Positions 24,903 through 33,539 of a DNA stretch of 64,000 nucleotides are shown here, piece by piece. Each line of letters starts with the position of its first letter. Position 1 is the stretch's first letter. This stretch comes from JAGIBJ01 sp032119595. GTDB taxonomy: Bacteria; Actinomycetota; Thermoleophilia; Solirubrobacterales; Solirubrobacteraceae. The DNA is taken from the NCBI GenBank assembly GCA_032119595.1, contig JAUMBQ010000007.1, positions 1 through 64,000 on the forward strand, written 5' to 3'. The notes under the pieces were generated by a model. The model saw only the letters and a program-made list of their open reading frames with translations. It was not told the origin of the DNA and searched no databases. The position numbers and the translations under genes are program-made.

Positions 24903-26179
24903 GCCTTGCCCTCGCTCGCGCGAGCCGCGTCGAGCTGACGCTCCTGCAAATCGAGTTCCTCATCCAGCGCGAGCCCCTGGTGGTGCAGCAAGTGCTCCAT
25001 CCGGTCGCGCTTGGTGCGCAGGTAGTCGCGGTTGTGGTCGTTCGATGGCGCCTCGATCGGCACCTGACCGGTCACCGACAGGCCGTAGCCCTCAAGGCCA
25101 CGAATCTTCTTCGGATTGTTCGTGAGGATGCGCAGCGACGAGAGGCCAAGATCGACCAGGATCTGGGCCCCGATGCCGTAGTCACGCAGGTCGGCGGGCA
25201 GGCCGAGCTTGAGGTTGGCGTCGACCGTGTCGTACCCCTCCTCCTGCAGCTTGTAGGCGCGCAGCTTGTTGAGCAGGCCGATGCCACGACCTTCCTGCGA
25301 GAGGTAGAGCAGAACGCCCTCGCCCTCGGACTCGATCATCGCCAGCGCCGATTCCAGCTGCTCGCCGCAGTCGCAGCGCATCGAGTGGAACACGTCGCCG
25401 GTGAGGCACTCCGAATGCACCCGGATGAGCACGTCCGTCGCCCCCGACACCTCGCCCTTGACGAGCGCGACATGGTGCTTGCCGTTGGCCAGCTCGCGAT
25501 AGCCGACGGCCGTGAACTCGCCGTAGGCGGTGGGCAGATTGATGTCGACGACGCGCTCGACGAGCTTGTCGTTGCGGCGGCGGTAGGCGATCAGATCGGC
25601 GATCGTGATCATCTTGAGGCCGTGGCGCTCGGCGTACGGCTCGAGGTCCGGCACGCGAGCCATCGTGCCGTCCTCGTTCATGATTTCGCAGATCACGCCG
25701 GCGGGGGTGACGCCGGCCAGGCGCGCGAGATCGATCGACGCTTCGGTGTGGCCTGTGCGCTCCAGCACGCCGCCTTGCTTGGCCTTCAGCGGCGACACAT
25801 GCCCCGGGACGACGATGTCGGCCTTGCCGCACTTCGGGTCGGCAGCGACCTGGATCGTGCGCGCGCGGTCCGCGGCGGAGATGCCCGTGGTCACGCCTTC
25901 GCGCGCCTCGATCGTGACCGTGAAGGCCGTCTCGAGATGCGCTTCGTTCTTCTGCGTCATGAGCTCGAGCCCGAGTTCCTCGCAGCGATCCGGCGTGAGC
26001 GTGAGGCAGATCCAGCCGCGCGCCTCGGTCGCCATGAAGTTGATGCCCTCGGCGGTGATGAACTCGGCGGCCATCACGAGGTCGCCCTCGTTCTCGCGAT
26101 CCTCATCGTCGACGACGATGATCATCTTGCCGGCGCGAATGTCCTCGATCGCCTCATCGATGGTGGCGAAGCGACTCAT
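24899..26179 (-). CDS. ribBA: bifunctional DHBP synthase / GTP cyclohydrolase II
   Basis: 426 residues. The N-terminal RibB domain has DDEDRENEGDLVMAAEF near residue 25 and PGHVSPLKAKQGGVLERTGH. The C-terminal RibA domain has the zinc cysteines in SECLTGDVFHSMRCDCGEQL and the catalytic loop SQEGRGIGLLNKLRAYKLQ. It therefore feeds both branches of riboflavin synthesis. The ATG at 26179 (MSRFATIDEAIEDI) is chosen, because the upstream 98 codons of the frame are antisense-like and overlap ribE. The ATGA overlap with ribE supports translational coupling. Confidence 0.97.
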   Translation of the reverse strand: MSRFATIDEAIEDIRAGKMIIVVDDEDRENEGDLVMAAEFITAEGINFMATEARGWICLTLTPDRCEELGLELMTQKNEAHLETAFTVTIEAREGVTTGISAADRARTIQVAADPKCGKADIVVPGHVSPLKAKQGGVLERTGHTEASIDLARLAGVTPAGVICEIMNEDGTMARVPDLEPYAERHGLKMITIADLIAYRRRNDKLVERVVDINLPTAYGEFTAVGYRELANGKHHVALVKGEVSGATDVLIRVHSECLTGDVFHSMRCDCGEQLESALAMIESEGEGVLLYLSQEGRGIGLLNKLRAYKLQEEGYDTVDANLKLGLPADLRDYGIGAQILVDLGLSSLRILTNNPKKIRGLEGYGLSVTGQVPIEAPSNDHNRDYLRTKRDRMEHLLHHQGLALDEELDLQERQLDAARASEGKA

Positions 26180-26796
26180 GATGGATCTCCTGCTGCGGTG
26201 CGCCGCGCGAGGTATTTCTCGACGATCGTCGCGATCTGCTTGGCCATCGCGTCGACCTCCAAGTTGATGCGAGTGCCCTCGACGGCGAAGCCGAAGGTGG
26301 TGCGCTCCAGCGTCTCGGGGATCAAGGCCACCTCGACGCGGTTGCCGTTGATCTCGGCCACGGTGAGCGACACGCCATTGAGCGTGATCGAGCCGCGATC
26401 GACGACGAAATCGGTGTACTGCTCCGGGATGTCGAGCGCGACGCGGCGCCCGAGATCCTCCTCGCGCGTCCACGCGACGGTGGCGACGGAGTCGACGTGA
26501 CCCTGCACGAGGTGCCCGCCGAGGCGGTCCTCCGAGCGCAAGGCCAGCTCCAGGTTCACCTGATCACCCTCGGCGAGCTCGCCGGTGGTGGAGTTGTGGA
26601 GGGTCTGCGGGATGGCATCGGCCGCGAAGCCGATGTCGTCCGGATCGATGGCGGTGAGGCACACGCCATTGACCGAGATCGAGTCGCCGGGCTTCAGCTC
26701 TGGTGCGAGCTCCGTGCGCACGTGTACGCGCGCGCCTTCGCCGACGGGCTCGACGGCCACGATCGTTCCGAGGTCCTGGATCAGCCCAGTGAACAC
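26176..26796 (-). CDS. ribE: riboflavin synthase, alpha subunit
   Basis: About 206 residues made of two similar lumazine-binding repeats: FTGLIQDLGTIV with SVNGVCLTA in the first, and LVQGHVDSVATV with SLTVAEINGN in the second. The enzyme dismutates two lumazines to riboflavin. A GTG at 26805 lies too close to the GAGAG box. The GTG at 26796 has that box about 8 bases upstream and yields the canonical MFTGLI N-terminus, so 26796 is preferred. The stop overlaps the ribBA start as ATGA. Confidence 0.95.
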   Translation of the reverse strand: MFTGLIQDLGTIVAVEPVGEGARVHVRTELAPELKPGDSISVNGVCLTAIDPDDIGFAADAIPQTLHNSTTGELAEGDQVNLELALRSEDRLGGHLVQGHVDSVATVAWTREEDLGRRVALDIPEQYTDFVVDRGSITLNGVSLTVAEINGNRVEVALIPETLERTTFGFAVEGTRINLEVDAMAKQIATIVEKYLARRTAAGDPS

Positions 26797-26798
26797 GT

Positions 26799-27926
26799 CT
26801 ACCACTCTCTCAAACGGGCCGTGACGAGCAGGTCACGGCCACTTGGTTCCCAGTGCCAGTCAAGCGCTTCTAGCGCATCGCCGACCTTCTCGATCCCGAC
26901 GCCTTCCACGATCGACCGCGCGCCGCGGCCTCCGAGCAGCTTCGGGGCGATGAACAGGCGCAGCTCGTCGACGGCACCGGCGTCGTAGAAGGAGCCCGCC
27001 AGATGCGGCCCGCCCTCAAGCAGCATCGACGTGATGCCCGACTCGCCGAGCTGTTCCAGCGCTGACTTCACACGAGCTTGTTCGTTCTCACCGCTTGCGA
27101 CGATCACTTCCGCGCCGGAACTCGCGAGCGCTGCGACGGCCCCGCGCGGGGCTGCGCGGGAGACGACGACCGTGATCGGAATCTCAGGCGCCTCCTGCAT
27201 CAGGCGCGAGTTCACCGCGAGGCGCGCTTCGGAGTCAAAGACGATGCGGCGCGGCTGACGCACGACGCCCGGCACCCGCGAGGTGAGCTGCGGGTCGTCG
27301 GCGAGGGCCGTGCCGATGCCGACGACGACGGCGTCGAGTTCAGCACGCCAGCGATGCCCGCGCTCGCGGCTCTCCTCGGACGTGATCCACTTCGCGTCGC
27401 CGGTGCGGCTGGCGACCTTGCCGTCAAGCGTCGAGGCCGCCTTGTGCAACACCCACGGAAGGCCGGTGCGGGCCTGCTTGCGGAACGGCTGGTTCAGCAT
27501 CCGGGCCGCGACGGCGAGCTCGTCGCCGGGCGGCAGCACCGACACGTCAATGCCTTCGTCGCGCAGGTTCCCGAGTCCTCGGCCGCTGGCTTTGTCGGAC
27601 GGGTCGTCGCTGGCGATCACCACGCGTGCGATGCCCGCCGCGGTGAGCGCTTCGGTGCAGGGACCGGTCTTGCCGGTGTGGCAGCAGGGCTCCAGCGACA
27701 CGTACGCCGTCGCGCCGCGCGCGGCCTCACCGGCATCGCTGAGGGCGGCGACTTCGGCATGCGGACCGCCGAACCGGGCATGCCAGCCCTCCCCCACCGT
27801 ATTGCCCTCCGGCGACACGATCACGCAGCCGACCATCGGGTTGGGGTGCACCGCGCCGCGGCCGCGCTCCGCAAGTTCGAGCGCGCGCGCCAGATGACCG
27901 CGGTCGGTAGGACTGGTGGGCGTCAC
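26799..27926 (-). CDS. ribD: riboflavin biosynthesis deaminase/reductase
   Basis: 375 residues. The N-terminal deaminase carries the zinc site HAEVAAL (HAE) and EPCCHTGKTGPCTEAL (PCxxxGxxxPC); the C-terminal half is the NADPH-dependent reductase (RIVFDSEARLAVNSRLM, LLEGGPHLAGSF). It starts at GTG 27926; the longer frame to 28079 lacks family sequence. Upstream, TAGACT on the minus strand about 12 bases before the start looks like a -10 element, so the leader may be very short. No FMN riboswitch core is visible. Confidence 0.95.
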   Translation of the reverse strand: MTPTSPTDRGHLARALELAERGRGAVHPNPMVGCVIVSPEGNTVGEGWHARFGGPHAEVAALSDAGEAARGATAYVSLEPCCHTGKTGPCTEALTAAGIARVVIASDDPSDKASGRGLGNLRDEGIDVSVLPPGDELAVAARMLNQPFRKQARTGLPWVLHKAASTLDGKVASRTGDAKWITSEESRERGHRWRAELDAVVVGIGTALADDPQLTSRVPGVVRQPRRIVFDSEARLAVNSRLMQEAPEIPITVVVSRAAPRGAVAALASSGAEVIVASGENEQARVKSALEQLGESGITSMLLEGGPHLAGSFYDAGAVDELRLFIAPKLLGGRGARSIVEGVGIEKVGDALEALDWHWEPSGRDLLVTARLREW

Positions 27927-28056
27927 GGCGAGGGAGTCTAGGCCGCAAGCAGCCGGTGGGTTCGCTCGCCGTGTGAAGTGGCACGTGCTGGTGCGCTGCC
28001 GGCGCCGTAAACGTCGAGCCGACGGGCCCACGCGCCGACGAGCAGCGAGCGCAACG

Positions 28057-28782
28057 TCACGCTTCAGGCAGGACGGCAAGCAGCGCGGCGCTGTCGGCCA
28101 CGGCGCCGAAGACTCCGCCTTGCATCGTCACCATCGACAAAGCCGCCGCGTGATTGCCAGCGTCGGTGGCGCCGGTGCAGTCCGACAGGATCAGGCACTC
28201 GTAGCCGAGGTCGTTGCCCTCCCGCATGGTGGTGTGGACGCACACGTCCGTCGTGATGCCGGTGAAGATGATCCGCTCGATCCCGCGTGTCCTCAACACG
28301 AGATCCAGCGACGTTTGCGCAAACGCGCCCTTGGTCGCCTTGTCGATCACCGGCTCGCCCGGTAGCGGCGCGACCTCCGGCACGATCTCCCAACCCGGTT
28401 CGCCCCGCACGAGGATCCGGCCGCACGGGCCGGCGTCGCCGATGCCCGCACCCATCTGCTGGGAGCGCCAAAGCTTGTTCGGCGGACAGTCGCTGAGATC
28501 GGCGGCGTGGCCCTCGCGGGTGTGCACGACGAGTCCGCCCAGCGCGCGCCATCGCTCCAGGAGCACTTTGGTCGGCGCGAGCGGGGTGCGCGTCAAAGAG
28601 AGGTCGTAGCCCATGCTGTCGACGTAGCCGCCTTCGCCGCAGAAGTCGGTCTGCCAGTCGATCAGGATCAGCGCGGTATGCGCGAGGTCCCACGGCGCAT
28701 CGAACGGCCAGGCGTACGGCGTGGCCTCCACGGCAGCGATGCCGGTCGGGCGAATGGTGCTGGGCGAGATCTCGGTGGTCAT
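28057..28782 (-). CDS. cysteine hydrolase, isochorismatase superfamily (biuret/ureidoacrylate hydrolase-like)
   Basis: 241 residues. The catalytic triad is visible: Asp42 in LILIDWQTDFC, Lys148 in VIDKATKGAF and Cys181 in TGITTDVCVHTT with the cis-peptide before it. The N-terminal extension and the DWQTDFCGEGGY segment resemble amidohydrolases of the RutB and biuret-hydrolase branch. Substrate is inferred from context: it is the last gene after a BMP-family ABC importer, so it probably hydrolyses the imported amide or ureide. A strong GGAG lies 8 bases before the ATG, and a hairpin separates it from the lipoprotein gene. Confidence 0.85.
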   Translation of the reverse strand: MTTEISPSTIRPTGIAAVEATPYAWPFDAPWDLAHTALILIDWQTDFCGEGGYVDSMGYDLSLTRTPLAPTKVLLERWRALGGLVVHTREGHAADLSDCPPNKLWRSQQMGAGIGDAGPCGRILVRGEPGWEIVPEVAPLPGEPVIDKATKGAFAQTSLDLVLRTRGIERIIFTGITTDVCVHTTMREGNDLGYECLILSDCTGATDAGNHAAALSMVTMQGGVFGAVADSAALLAVLPEA

Positions 28783-28845
28783 GACGGCTCCTGCCGTGCG
28801 GTCTGCTCATGCGCCCGCGATGTGGTCGGGCGCGGGTCTTGGGAC

Positions 28846-28885
28846 GTGTGGTGCGCCGGCCCCGGAGAGAGCCGGCGCGCCACAC
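28846..28885 (-). terminator. strong hairpin between lipoprotein and hydrolase genes
   Basis: GTGTGGTGCGCCGGC (28846-28860) pairs with GCCGGCGCGCCACAC (28871-28885), 15 bp with one wobble pair and a 10-base loop. A second, weaker hairpin (GCGCCCG with CGGGCGC) lies nearer the hydrolase start at about 28811-28833. No T run follows on the minus strand. It may protect the 3' end of the abundant lipoprotein mRNA or partly terminate, lowering hydrolase output. Confidence 0.6.
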
Positions 28886-28891
28886 GGGTGG

Positions 28892-30040
28892 TCAGGACTG
28901 CGGGATGTTTCCGACCACGCCCTCCACGAGGTAGTCGGTGCTCTCCAGCGCGGCGGCGTCCGGGCTCTCGCCAGCGGGGATCACGACCTTGCCCTTCTGG
29001 TCCTTGATCGGACCGGTGAACGGCTTCAGCTCACCAGCACGCATCGCCTTCTCGGCCTCTTCGACGACCTTCTTGGTCTCGGGCGTCACGGCGGCACCGA
29101 ACGGCGCGACCGCGATCGTCGGATCCTCGATGCCGACGCGGAAGACTGCGTCGTACTTGCTGCCGGCGAACTTGCCGTCGAGCGCCGTCTTCACCATGTC
29201 GGTGTACAGCGGGCCCCAGTTCCAGACGGCACCGGTGAGCCAGCCCTTGGGCGCCAGCGACGACGCGTCGGCGTGGTAGCCGACCGACATCGCGCCCGCG
29301 CGCTCGGCGGTCTCGACGATCGTCTTGGTGCAGTCCTGATGCTGGGAGAGCACGTCAGCGCCCTGATCCAGGAGGCTCTTGGCGGCCTCGGCCTGCTTGG
29401 CCGGGTCGCACCAGTTGGCCGTGAACACGACGGTCGTCTTGACCTTCGGGTTGACCGACTTGGCGCCGAGCTCGAACGCGTTGATGTTGAGCAGCGTCTG
29501 CGGGATCGGGAAGGCGACGACGTAGCCGAGCTTGTTGGTCTTCGTGGAGAGACCAGCAGCCTTGCCGGTGAGGAACTGCGCTTCGTAGATCTGCCCGAAG
29601 TAGCTGCCGACGTTCGGCTTCACGGCCTTCGGTCCACCCTGATGGAGGAACACGACCTCCGGATGTTTGGCGGCGACCTCGAGCGCGGGCTGGTAATGGC
29701 CATAGCTCGTCGGCAGGATGACGGTCGCGCCATCCTTGATCATCTTCTCCATCACGCGAGAAGCCTCCGCCGTCTCCGGCACGTTCTCGGCGGAGATCAC
29801 CTCGACATCCGGCAGCTCCTTCTTCAGCGCCTCGATGCCTTCGTAGGCGGCCTGGTTGTAGCCGTAGTCCGTGTGCGGACCGACGTACAAGACGCCGATC
29901 TTCGACTTCTTCCCGCCATCGGCGGCGGCGGAGTCGGTGTCGGAGTCCGAGCCGCAGGCCGCGAGCGTCGTGGACATGGCGAGCGCGGCTGCACTCAGCG
30001 CCAGGGCGCTTCGGACGGTGTGGGTGGGCTTCATGGTCAT
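28892..30040 (-). CDS. BMP-family ABC transporter substrate-binding lipoprotein
   Basis: 382 residues. A lipoprotein signal peptide ends in the lipobox LAAC (MSTTLAACGSDSD), so the mature protein is anchored through Cys on the outer face of the membrane. The fold matches the Med/BMP (PnrA-like) family: KIGVLYVGPHTDYGYNQAA, YGHYQPALEVAAKHPEVVF and VGYHADASSLAPKGWLTGAV. These proteins bind nucleosides, purines or related heterocycles. The cognate permeases and ATPase lie immediately upstream in the same operon, and the cysteine hydrolase is downstream. Unusually, the binding protein gene comes after the permeases. Confidence 0.9.
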   Translation of the reverse strand: MTMKPTHTVRSALALSAAALAMSTTLAACGSDSDTDSAAADGGKKSKIGVLYVGPHTDYGYNQAAYEGIEALKKELPDVEVISAENVPETAEASRVMEKMIKDGATVILPTSYGHYQPALEVAAKHPEVVFLHQGGPKAVKPNVGSYFGQIYEAQFLTGKAAGLSTKTNKLGYVVAFPIPQTLLNINAFELGAKSVNPKVKTTVVFTANWCDPAKQAEAAKSLLDQGADVLSQHQDCTKTIVETAERAGAMSVGYHADASSLAPKGWLTGAVWNWGPLYTDMVKTALDGKFAGSKYDAVFRVGIEDPTIAVAPFGAAVTPETKKVVEEAEKAMRAGELKPFTGPIKDQKGKVVIPAGESPDAAALESTDYLVEGVVGNIPQS

Positions 30041-30070
30041 CTCTGGGTGGGTTGGTGGGAGTGATCAAGG

Positions 30071-30982
30071 TCAGGAGGAGGAGCCACCGAAGACCGCCTT
30101 GAGGCCTTCGGGGATCTGCTGGGATTGGCGGCGTGAGGTCACGACGAGCACGAGGAGCGTGAGCAGGTATGGCGTCATCTGGAGGAGCCAGATCGAGACG
30201 TCTACGCCGCGCGCCTGGAGCTGCAGCTGGAGGCTGAGCGCGGCGCCGAAGATGAGCGCGCCCAAGGCCGCGCCGACCGGGCGCCAGGCGCCGAAGATCA
30301 CGAGGGCCACCGCGACGAAGCCGCGTCCGACGGTCACGTTCTCAGTCCAGTTCAGCGTGTAGGCGAGCACGAGCTGAGCGCCACCGAGGCCGGCGAGGGC
30401 GCCACCGATCGTGACCGCGACGGCCCGCACGCGGCGCGGGTCGTAGCCGTACGCGCGGGCGACTTCAGGCCGCTCGCCCGTCGCCCGCAGGATCAGGCCC
30501 CACCGGGTGCGCGCCAGCAGGAACACGAGCGCGAAGGGCAGGATCAGCGCCAGGTACGTGAGCGCGTCCTGACTGAAGAACGCCTTGCCCAGAATCGGGA
30601 TGTCGGACAGAAGCGGGATCTCGATCGCGCCGAGGCCGGTGATCTGTTTCGAGACGAACGACACGCCGAGCGCGGCCGTGAGCCCGAGCCCCAGGAAGCT
30701 GATCGCCAGCCCGCTGGCGAGCTGGTTGGCCCCGCGCCAGAGCACCAGGAATGCGTGGAGCATCCCGAGCACCGCGCCGGCGACGAGACCCGCGACCGCG
30801 CCGAGCACGGCGCTGCCCGTGGCGGACGCGGTCGCGAACGCCGCCAGCGCGCCGCAGAGCATGCTGCCCTCGACCCCGAGGTTGATCACGCCGGCGCGTT
30901 CGGAGATCACCTCACCTTGCGTGGCGAAGATGACGGAGCTGCCGTACCGGACGGCGCCTGCGAGGACGTCTTCGATGAACAT
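30071..30982 (-). CDS. ABC transporter permease (BMP/nucleoside type), second subunit
   Basis: 303 residues, about eight to ten membrane spans. The BPD_transp_2 permease motif EVISERAGVINLGVEGSML is near the N-terminus. LRATGERPEVARAYGYDPRRV forms the cytoplasmic EAA-like loop that docks on the ATPase. The start ATG at 30982 (MFIEDVLAGAVRYG) overlaps the stop of the first permease as ATGA; the longer frame upstream is antisense-type sequence. It forms a heterodimer with the 30982-31977 product. Confidence 0.93.
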   Translation of the reverse strand: MFIEDVLAGAVRYGSSVIFATQGEVISERAGVINLGVEGSMLCGALAAFATASATGSAVLGAVAGLVAGAVLGMLHAFLVLWRGANQLASGLAISFLGLGLTAALGVSFVSKQITGLGAIEIPLLSDIPILGKAFFSQDALTYLALILPFALVFLLARTRWGLILRATGERPEVARAYGYDPRRVRAVAVTIGGALAGLGGAQLVLAYTLNWTENVTVGRGFVAVALVIFGAWRPVGAALGALIFGAALSLQLQLQARGVDVSIWLLQMTPYLLTLLVLVVTSRRQSQQIPEGLKAVFGGSSS

Positions 30983-31977
30983 CAGAGGGATTCCTTGGAG
31001 CCGCTGCCGCGCCACCCGAGCACGACGAGCAAGACGGTGGCCGTGACCACGTAGACGGAGGTGGCCGGGAGGCCGAGGTCGATCTGCAGGCTGTCGCCGC
31101 CGACCGAGATGGATGCGATCAGGACGACCGCCGCAATGACCCAGGCCGGGCGATGCATCGCTAGCCAGCTCGCGAGGAACCCGAGGAAGCCGAAGCCGAC
31201 GCCGAGGCCCTGCCTCAGGCGGCCATCCGGGCCCATGATCTCCAGCGCGCCGCCAAGCCCAGCGAGCGCGCCGCCGAGGAGCAGGGCGCCGACGATGAGG
31301 GCGGCCACAGGCATGCCGCCGCGCAGCGCCGCCTTGGGATTGCCACCGGCCACGCGCGCTTTGAAGCCCCATCGCGTTCGGGCCAACAGCCACGACACCC
31401 CGACCGCGAGCAACACCGCGACGATCACGCCGACGTGCACCCCGTTGATTTCAGGGAGCCGAGTGGCATCCGGGATCGGCGAGCCGATCGGGAAGTTCGC
31501 CGCTTCCGGGTCTTTGAGCGGACCGGTCACGGCCCAGGCCACGATGAGCAGCGCGACGTAGTTGAGCAGCAGCGTCGAGATCGTCTCGTTGACCGCCGCT
31601 GCGACCTTGAGGAGCGCTGCCACGGCCGCCCAGAGCGCGCCGAAGATGATGCCGCCGATGGCGATCGCCACGATCCCGACGATTCCGGGCGTCGAATCCG
31701 AGAGCGCGGTGGCTACCGTGGCAGCACCGACCGCACCGACGGCGAACTGCCCTTCGCCACCGACGTTCACGAGGCCCGTGCGCGCGGGTACGGCCACCGC
31801 CAACGCGGTGAGCAGCAGCGGGCAGCAGCGGATCAGCACGTCGCTCGTCGAGATGCCCAGGAATGGCAGCGAGCCCAGGACGACCGCGACGGCGACGAGT
31901 GGGCCGAGCCAGGCCTGTTGGTCGGTCGCCCATTGCAGGGCGACGGGGCGCTGGACCGGCGGAGTGGTGGCCGTCAT
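30982..31977 (-). CDS. ABC transporter permease (BMP/nucleoside type), first subunit
   Basis: 331 residues with multiple membrane helices. The family segment PARTGLVNVGGEGQFAVGAV is near residue 65, and ARVAGGNPKAALRGGMPVAA forms the ATPase-contacting loop. Homologous to YufP/NupP-type permeases. The start overlaps the ATPase stop (ATGA) and the end overlaps the second permease, so three transporter genes are tightly coupled. Confidence 0.93.
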   Translation of the reverse strand: MTATTPPVQRPVALQWATDQQAWLGPLVAVAVVLGSLPFLGISTSDVLIRCCPLLLTALAVAVPARTGLVNVGGEGQFAVGAVGAATVATALSDSTPGIVGIVAIAIGGIIFGALWAAVAALLKVAAAVNETISTLLLNYVALLIVAWAVTGPLKDPEAANFPIGSPIPDATRLPEINGVHVGVIVAVLLAVGVSWLLARTRWGFKARVAGGNPKAALRGGMPVAALIVGALLLGGALAGLGGALEIMGPDGRLRQGLGVGFGFLGFLASWLAMHRPAWVIAAVVLIASISVGGDSLQIDLGLPATSVYVVTATVLLVVLGWRGSGSKESL

Positions 31978-33539
31978 GCGGTCCTCCCGAGCATGAGGGC
32001 GCCGACCTGAGTCGGCGTGGTGTCGGCGGCATTGAGCGTGGCGATCACGCCGCCGTGGTAGAGCACGACGACGCGATGGCTGAGCGCAAGCAGCTCTTCG
32101 AGGTCTTCGGAGATCAGCAGCACGCCGTTGCCGCCGGCCGCGTGTTCTCGCAGCAGGGTCTGGGTCGTTCGGGCGTTGGAGATGTCCAGGCCGCGGGTCG
32201 GATAGCAGGCGACGAGGAGTGCCGGATCGCGCGACAACGCCCGGGCGATCAGGACGCGCTGGATGTTTCCGCCGGACAGGGTCTCGACGTGCCGGTCGGG
32301 CGACGCCATGTTCAGCGCGACGGCCGCCGGGCTGTCCGCGCTTTGGTTGCGGATCGCGGGCCAGTCGTAACCGCTGCCCCGGCGCGGCGCCGTTGGGTGG
32401 CCGACGGCGAAGTGCTCGGTGACGGTCATGCCCTCGATCACCTCGTCGGTGAGCGGGTCTTCGGGGATGACGGCCGCGCCGAGTCCGAGGGCGGCGCGCG
32501 GCGAGGTGCCGCTCGTCGGGGTGCCCGCGATCGACACGGTGCCGCCGCGAATCCGCCCCACTCCCGCCACCGCATCGGCGAGCTGGGTCTGCCCACTTCC
32601 GGCGACGCCAGCGATCCCGACGACTTCGCCGTGTTCGATCTGGAACGTGATGCCGCTGAGCGCCCGATGGCCGCGCTCGTCGTCGACCTCCAGCTCGGTG
32701 ACCATCAGTGCCGGCGGCTTCGTGCCGTGGGCGGCGAGCGACGCGCCATCCACGCGCGTCAGCGACGCAACGCGCCGGCCGACCACGGCCTCGATGAGCT
32801 CGTCGTCGGTGAGCTCCGACGGGTCGCCGTCGACGATCGTCGGCTTGCCTCCGCGCAGCACCGTGAGCCGGTCGCAGACCGCACGGATATCGCTGAGCTT
32901 GTGCGTGATGATCGCGACCGCGAGCCCGCGTTCGCGCAGGCCGTCGATGGTCTCCATGAGCGCGGCCGCCTCCTGCGGCGCGAGGAGACTGGTCGGCTCG
33001 TCGAGGATCACGACCTTCGCGCCGCTCAGCAGCACCTTGAGGATCTCGACCTGCTGGCGCTGACTCATCGAGAGGTCGCGCACCAGGCGCATCGGGTCGA
33101 CGCTGAGCCCGAGTTCGTCTGACAGCGCGCGCACGCGGTCGGCGATCTCGCCAATCTTGATGCGGCGCCCAAGGTCGGGCATCGCGAGCGCCGCGTTCTC
33201 GGCGACGCTCAGGGCCGGGACGAGGCGAAAATCCTGGAAGACCAGACCAATGCCAGCGGCTCGCGAGGCGGCCGGACTGCCAAGTTCGATCTCGACGCCG
33301 TCACGCTGGATCGTGCCGGACGTGGGCTCGTAGACGCCGTAGAGCATCTTCGCGAGCGTCGACTTCCCCGCGCCATTCTCGCCCAGGATGCCGTGGACCT
33401 GGCGGTAGTCGAGGGTGAGGTCGACGTGGTCGTTGGCGACAAGGTCGCCGAAGCGCTTCGTCAGGCCGCTGGTCTTCAGCGCCGACGTCGCCGACTCCAC
33501 ATTCGGCGATGGCGGTGTGGGTATCGACGCGGTGCTCAT
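31974..33539 (-). CDS. ABC transporter ATP-binding protein, tandem nucleotide-binding domains
   Basis: 521 residues with two ABC domains, as in RbsA/NupO-type ATPases. The first has intact Walker A GENGAGKST, signature LSMSQRQQ and Walker B VVILDEPTS. The second has a degenerate Walker A, GVAGSGQTQL (no lysine), but a canonical signature LSGGNIQR and Walker B-like LLVACYPTRGLD. The asymmetry is normal for this subfamily. The start overlaps the GntR stop by 4 bp. Confidence 0.94.
   Translation of the reverse strand: MSTASIPTPPSPNVESATSALKTSGLTKRFGDLVANDHVDLTLDYRQVHGILGENGAGKSTLAKMLYGVYEPTSGTIQRDGVEIELGSPAASRAAGIGLVFQDFRLVPALSVAENAALAMPDLGRRIKIGEIADRVRALSDELGLSVDPMRLVRDLSMSQRQQVEILKVLLSGAKVVILDEPTSLLAPQEAAALMETIDGLRERGLAVAIITHKLSDIRAVCDRLTVLRGGKPTIVDGDPSELTDDELIEAVVGRRVASLTRVDGASLAAHGTKPPALMVTELEVDDERGHRALSGITFQIEHGEVVGIAGVAGSGQTQLADAVAGVGRIRGGTVSIAGTPTSGTSPRAALGLGAAVIPEDPLTDEVIEGMTVTEHFAVGHPTAPRRGSGYDWPAIRNQSADSPAAVALNMASPDRHVETLSGGNIQRVLIARALSRDPALLVACYPTRGLDISNARTTQTLLREHAAGGNGVLLISEDLEELLALSHRVVVLYHGGVIATLNAADTTPTQVGALMLGRTA

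Noticed and set aside
27927..28056. FMN riboswitch before ribD
   Set aside because: The conserved RFN core sequences are absent and a -10-like TAGACT suggests a very short leader.
28064..28885. Minus-strand 273-codon frame overlapping the cysteine hydrolase
   Set aside because: Arg-rich shadow of the hydrolase frame, which has the full catalytic triad.
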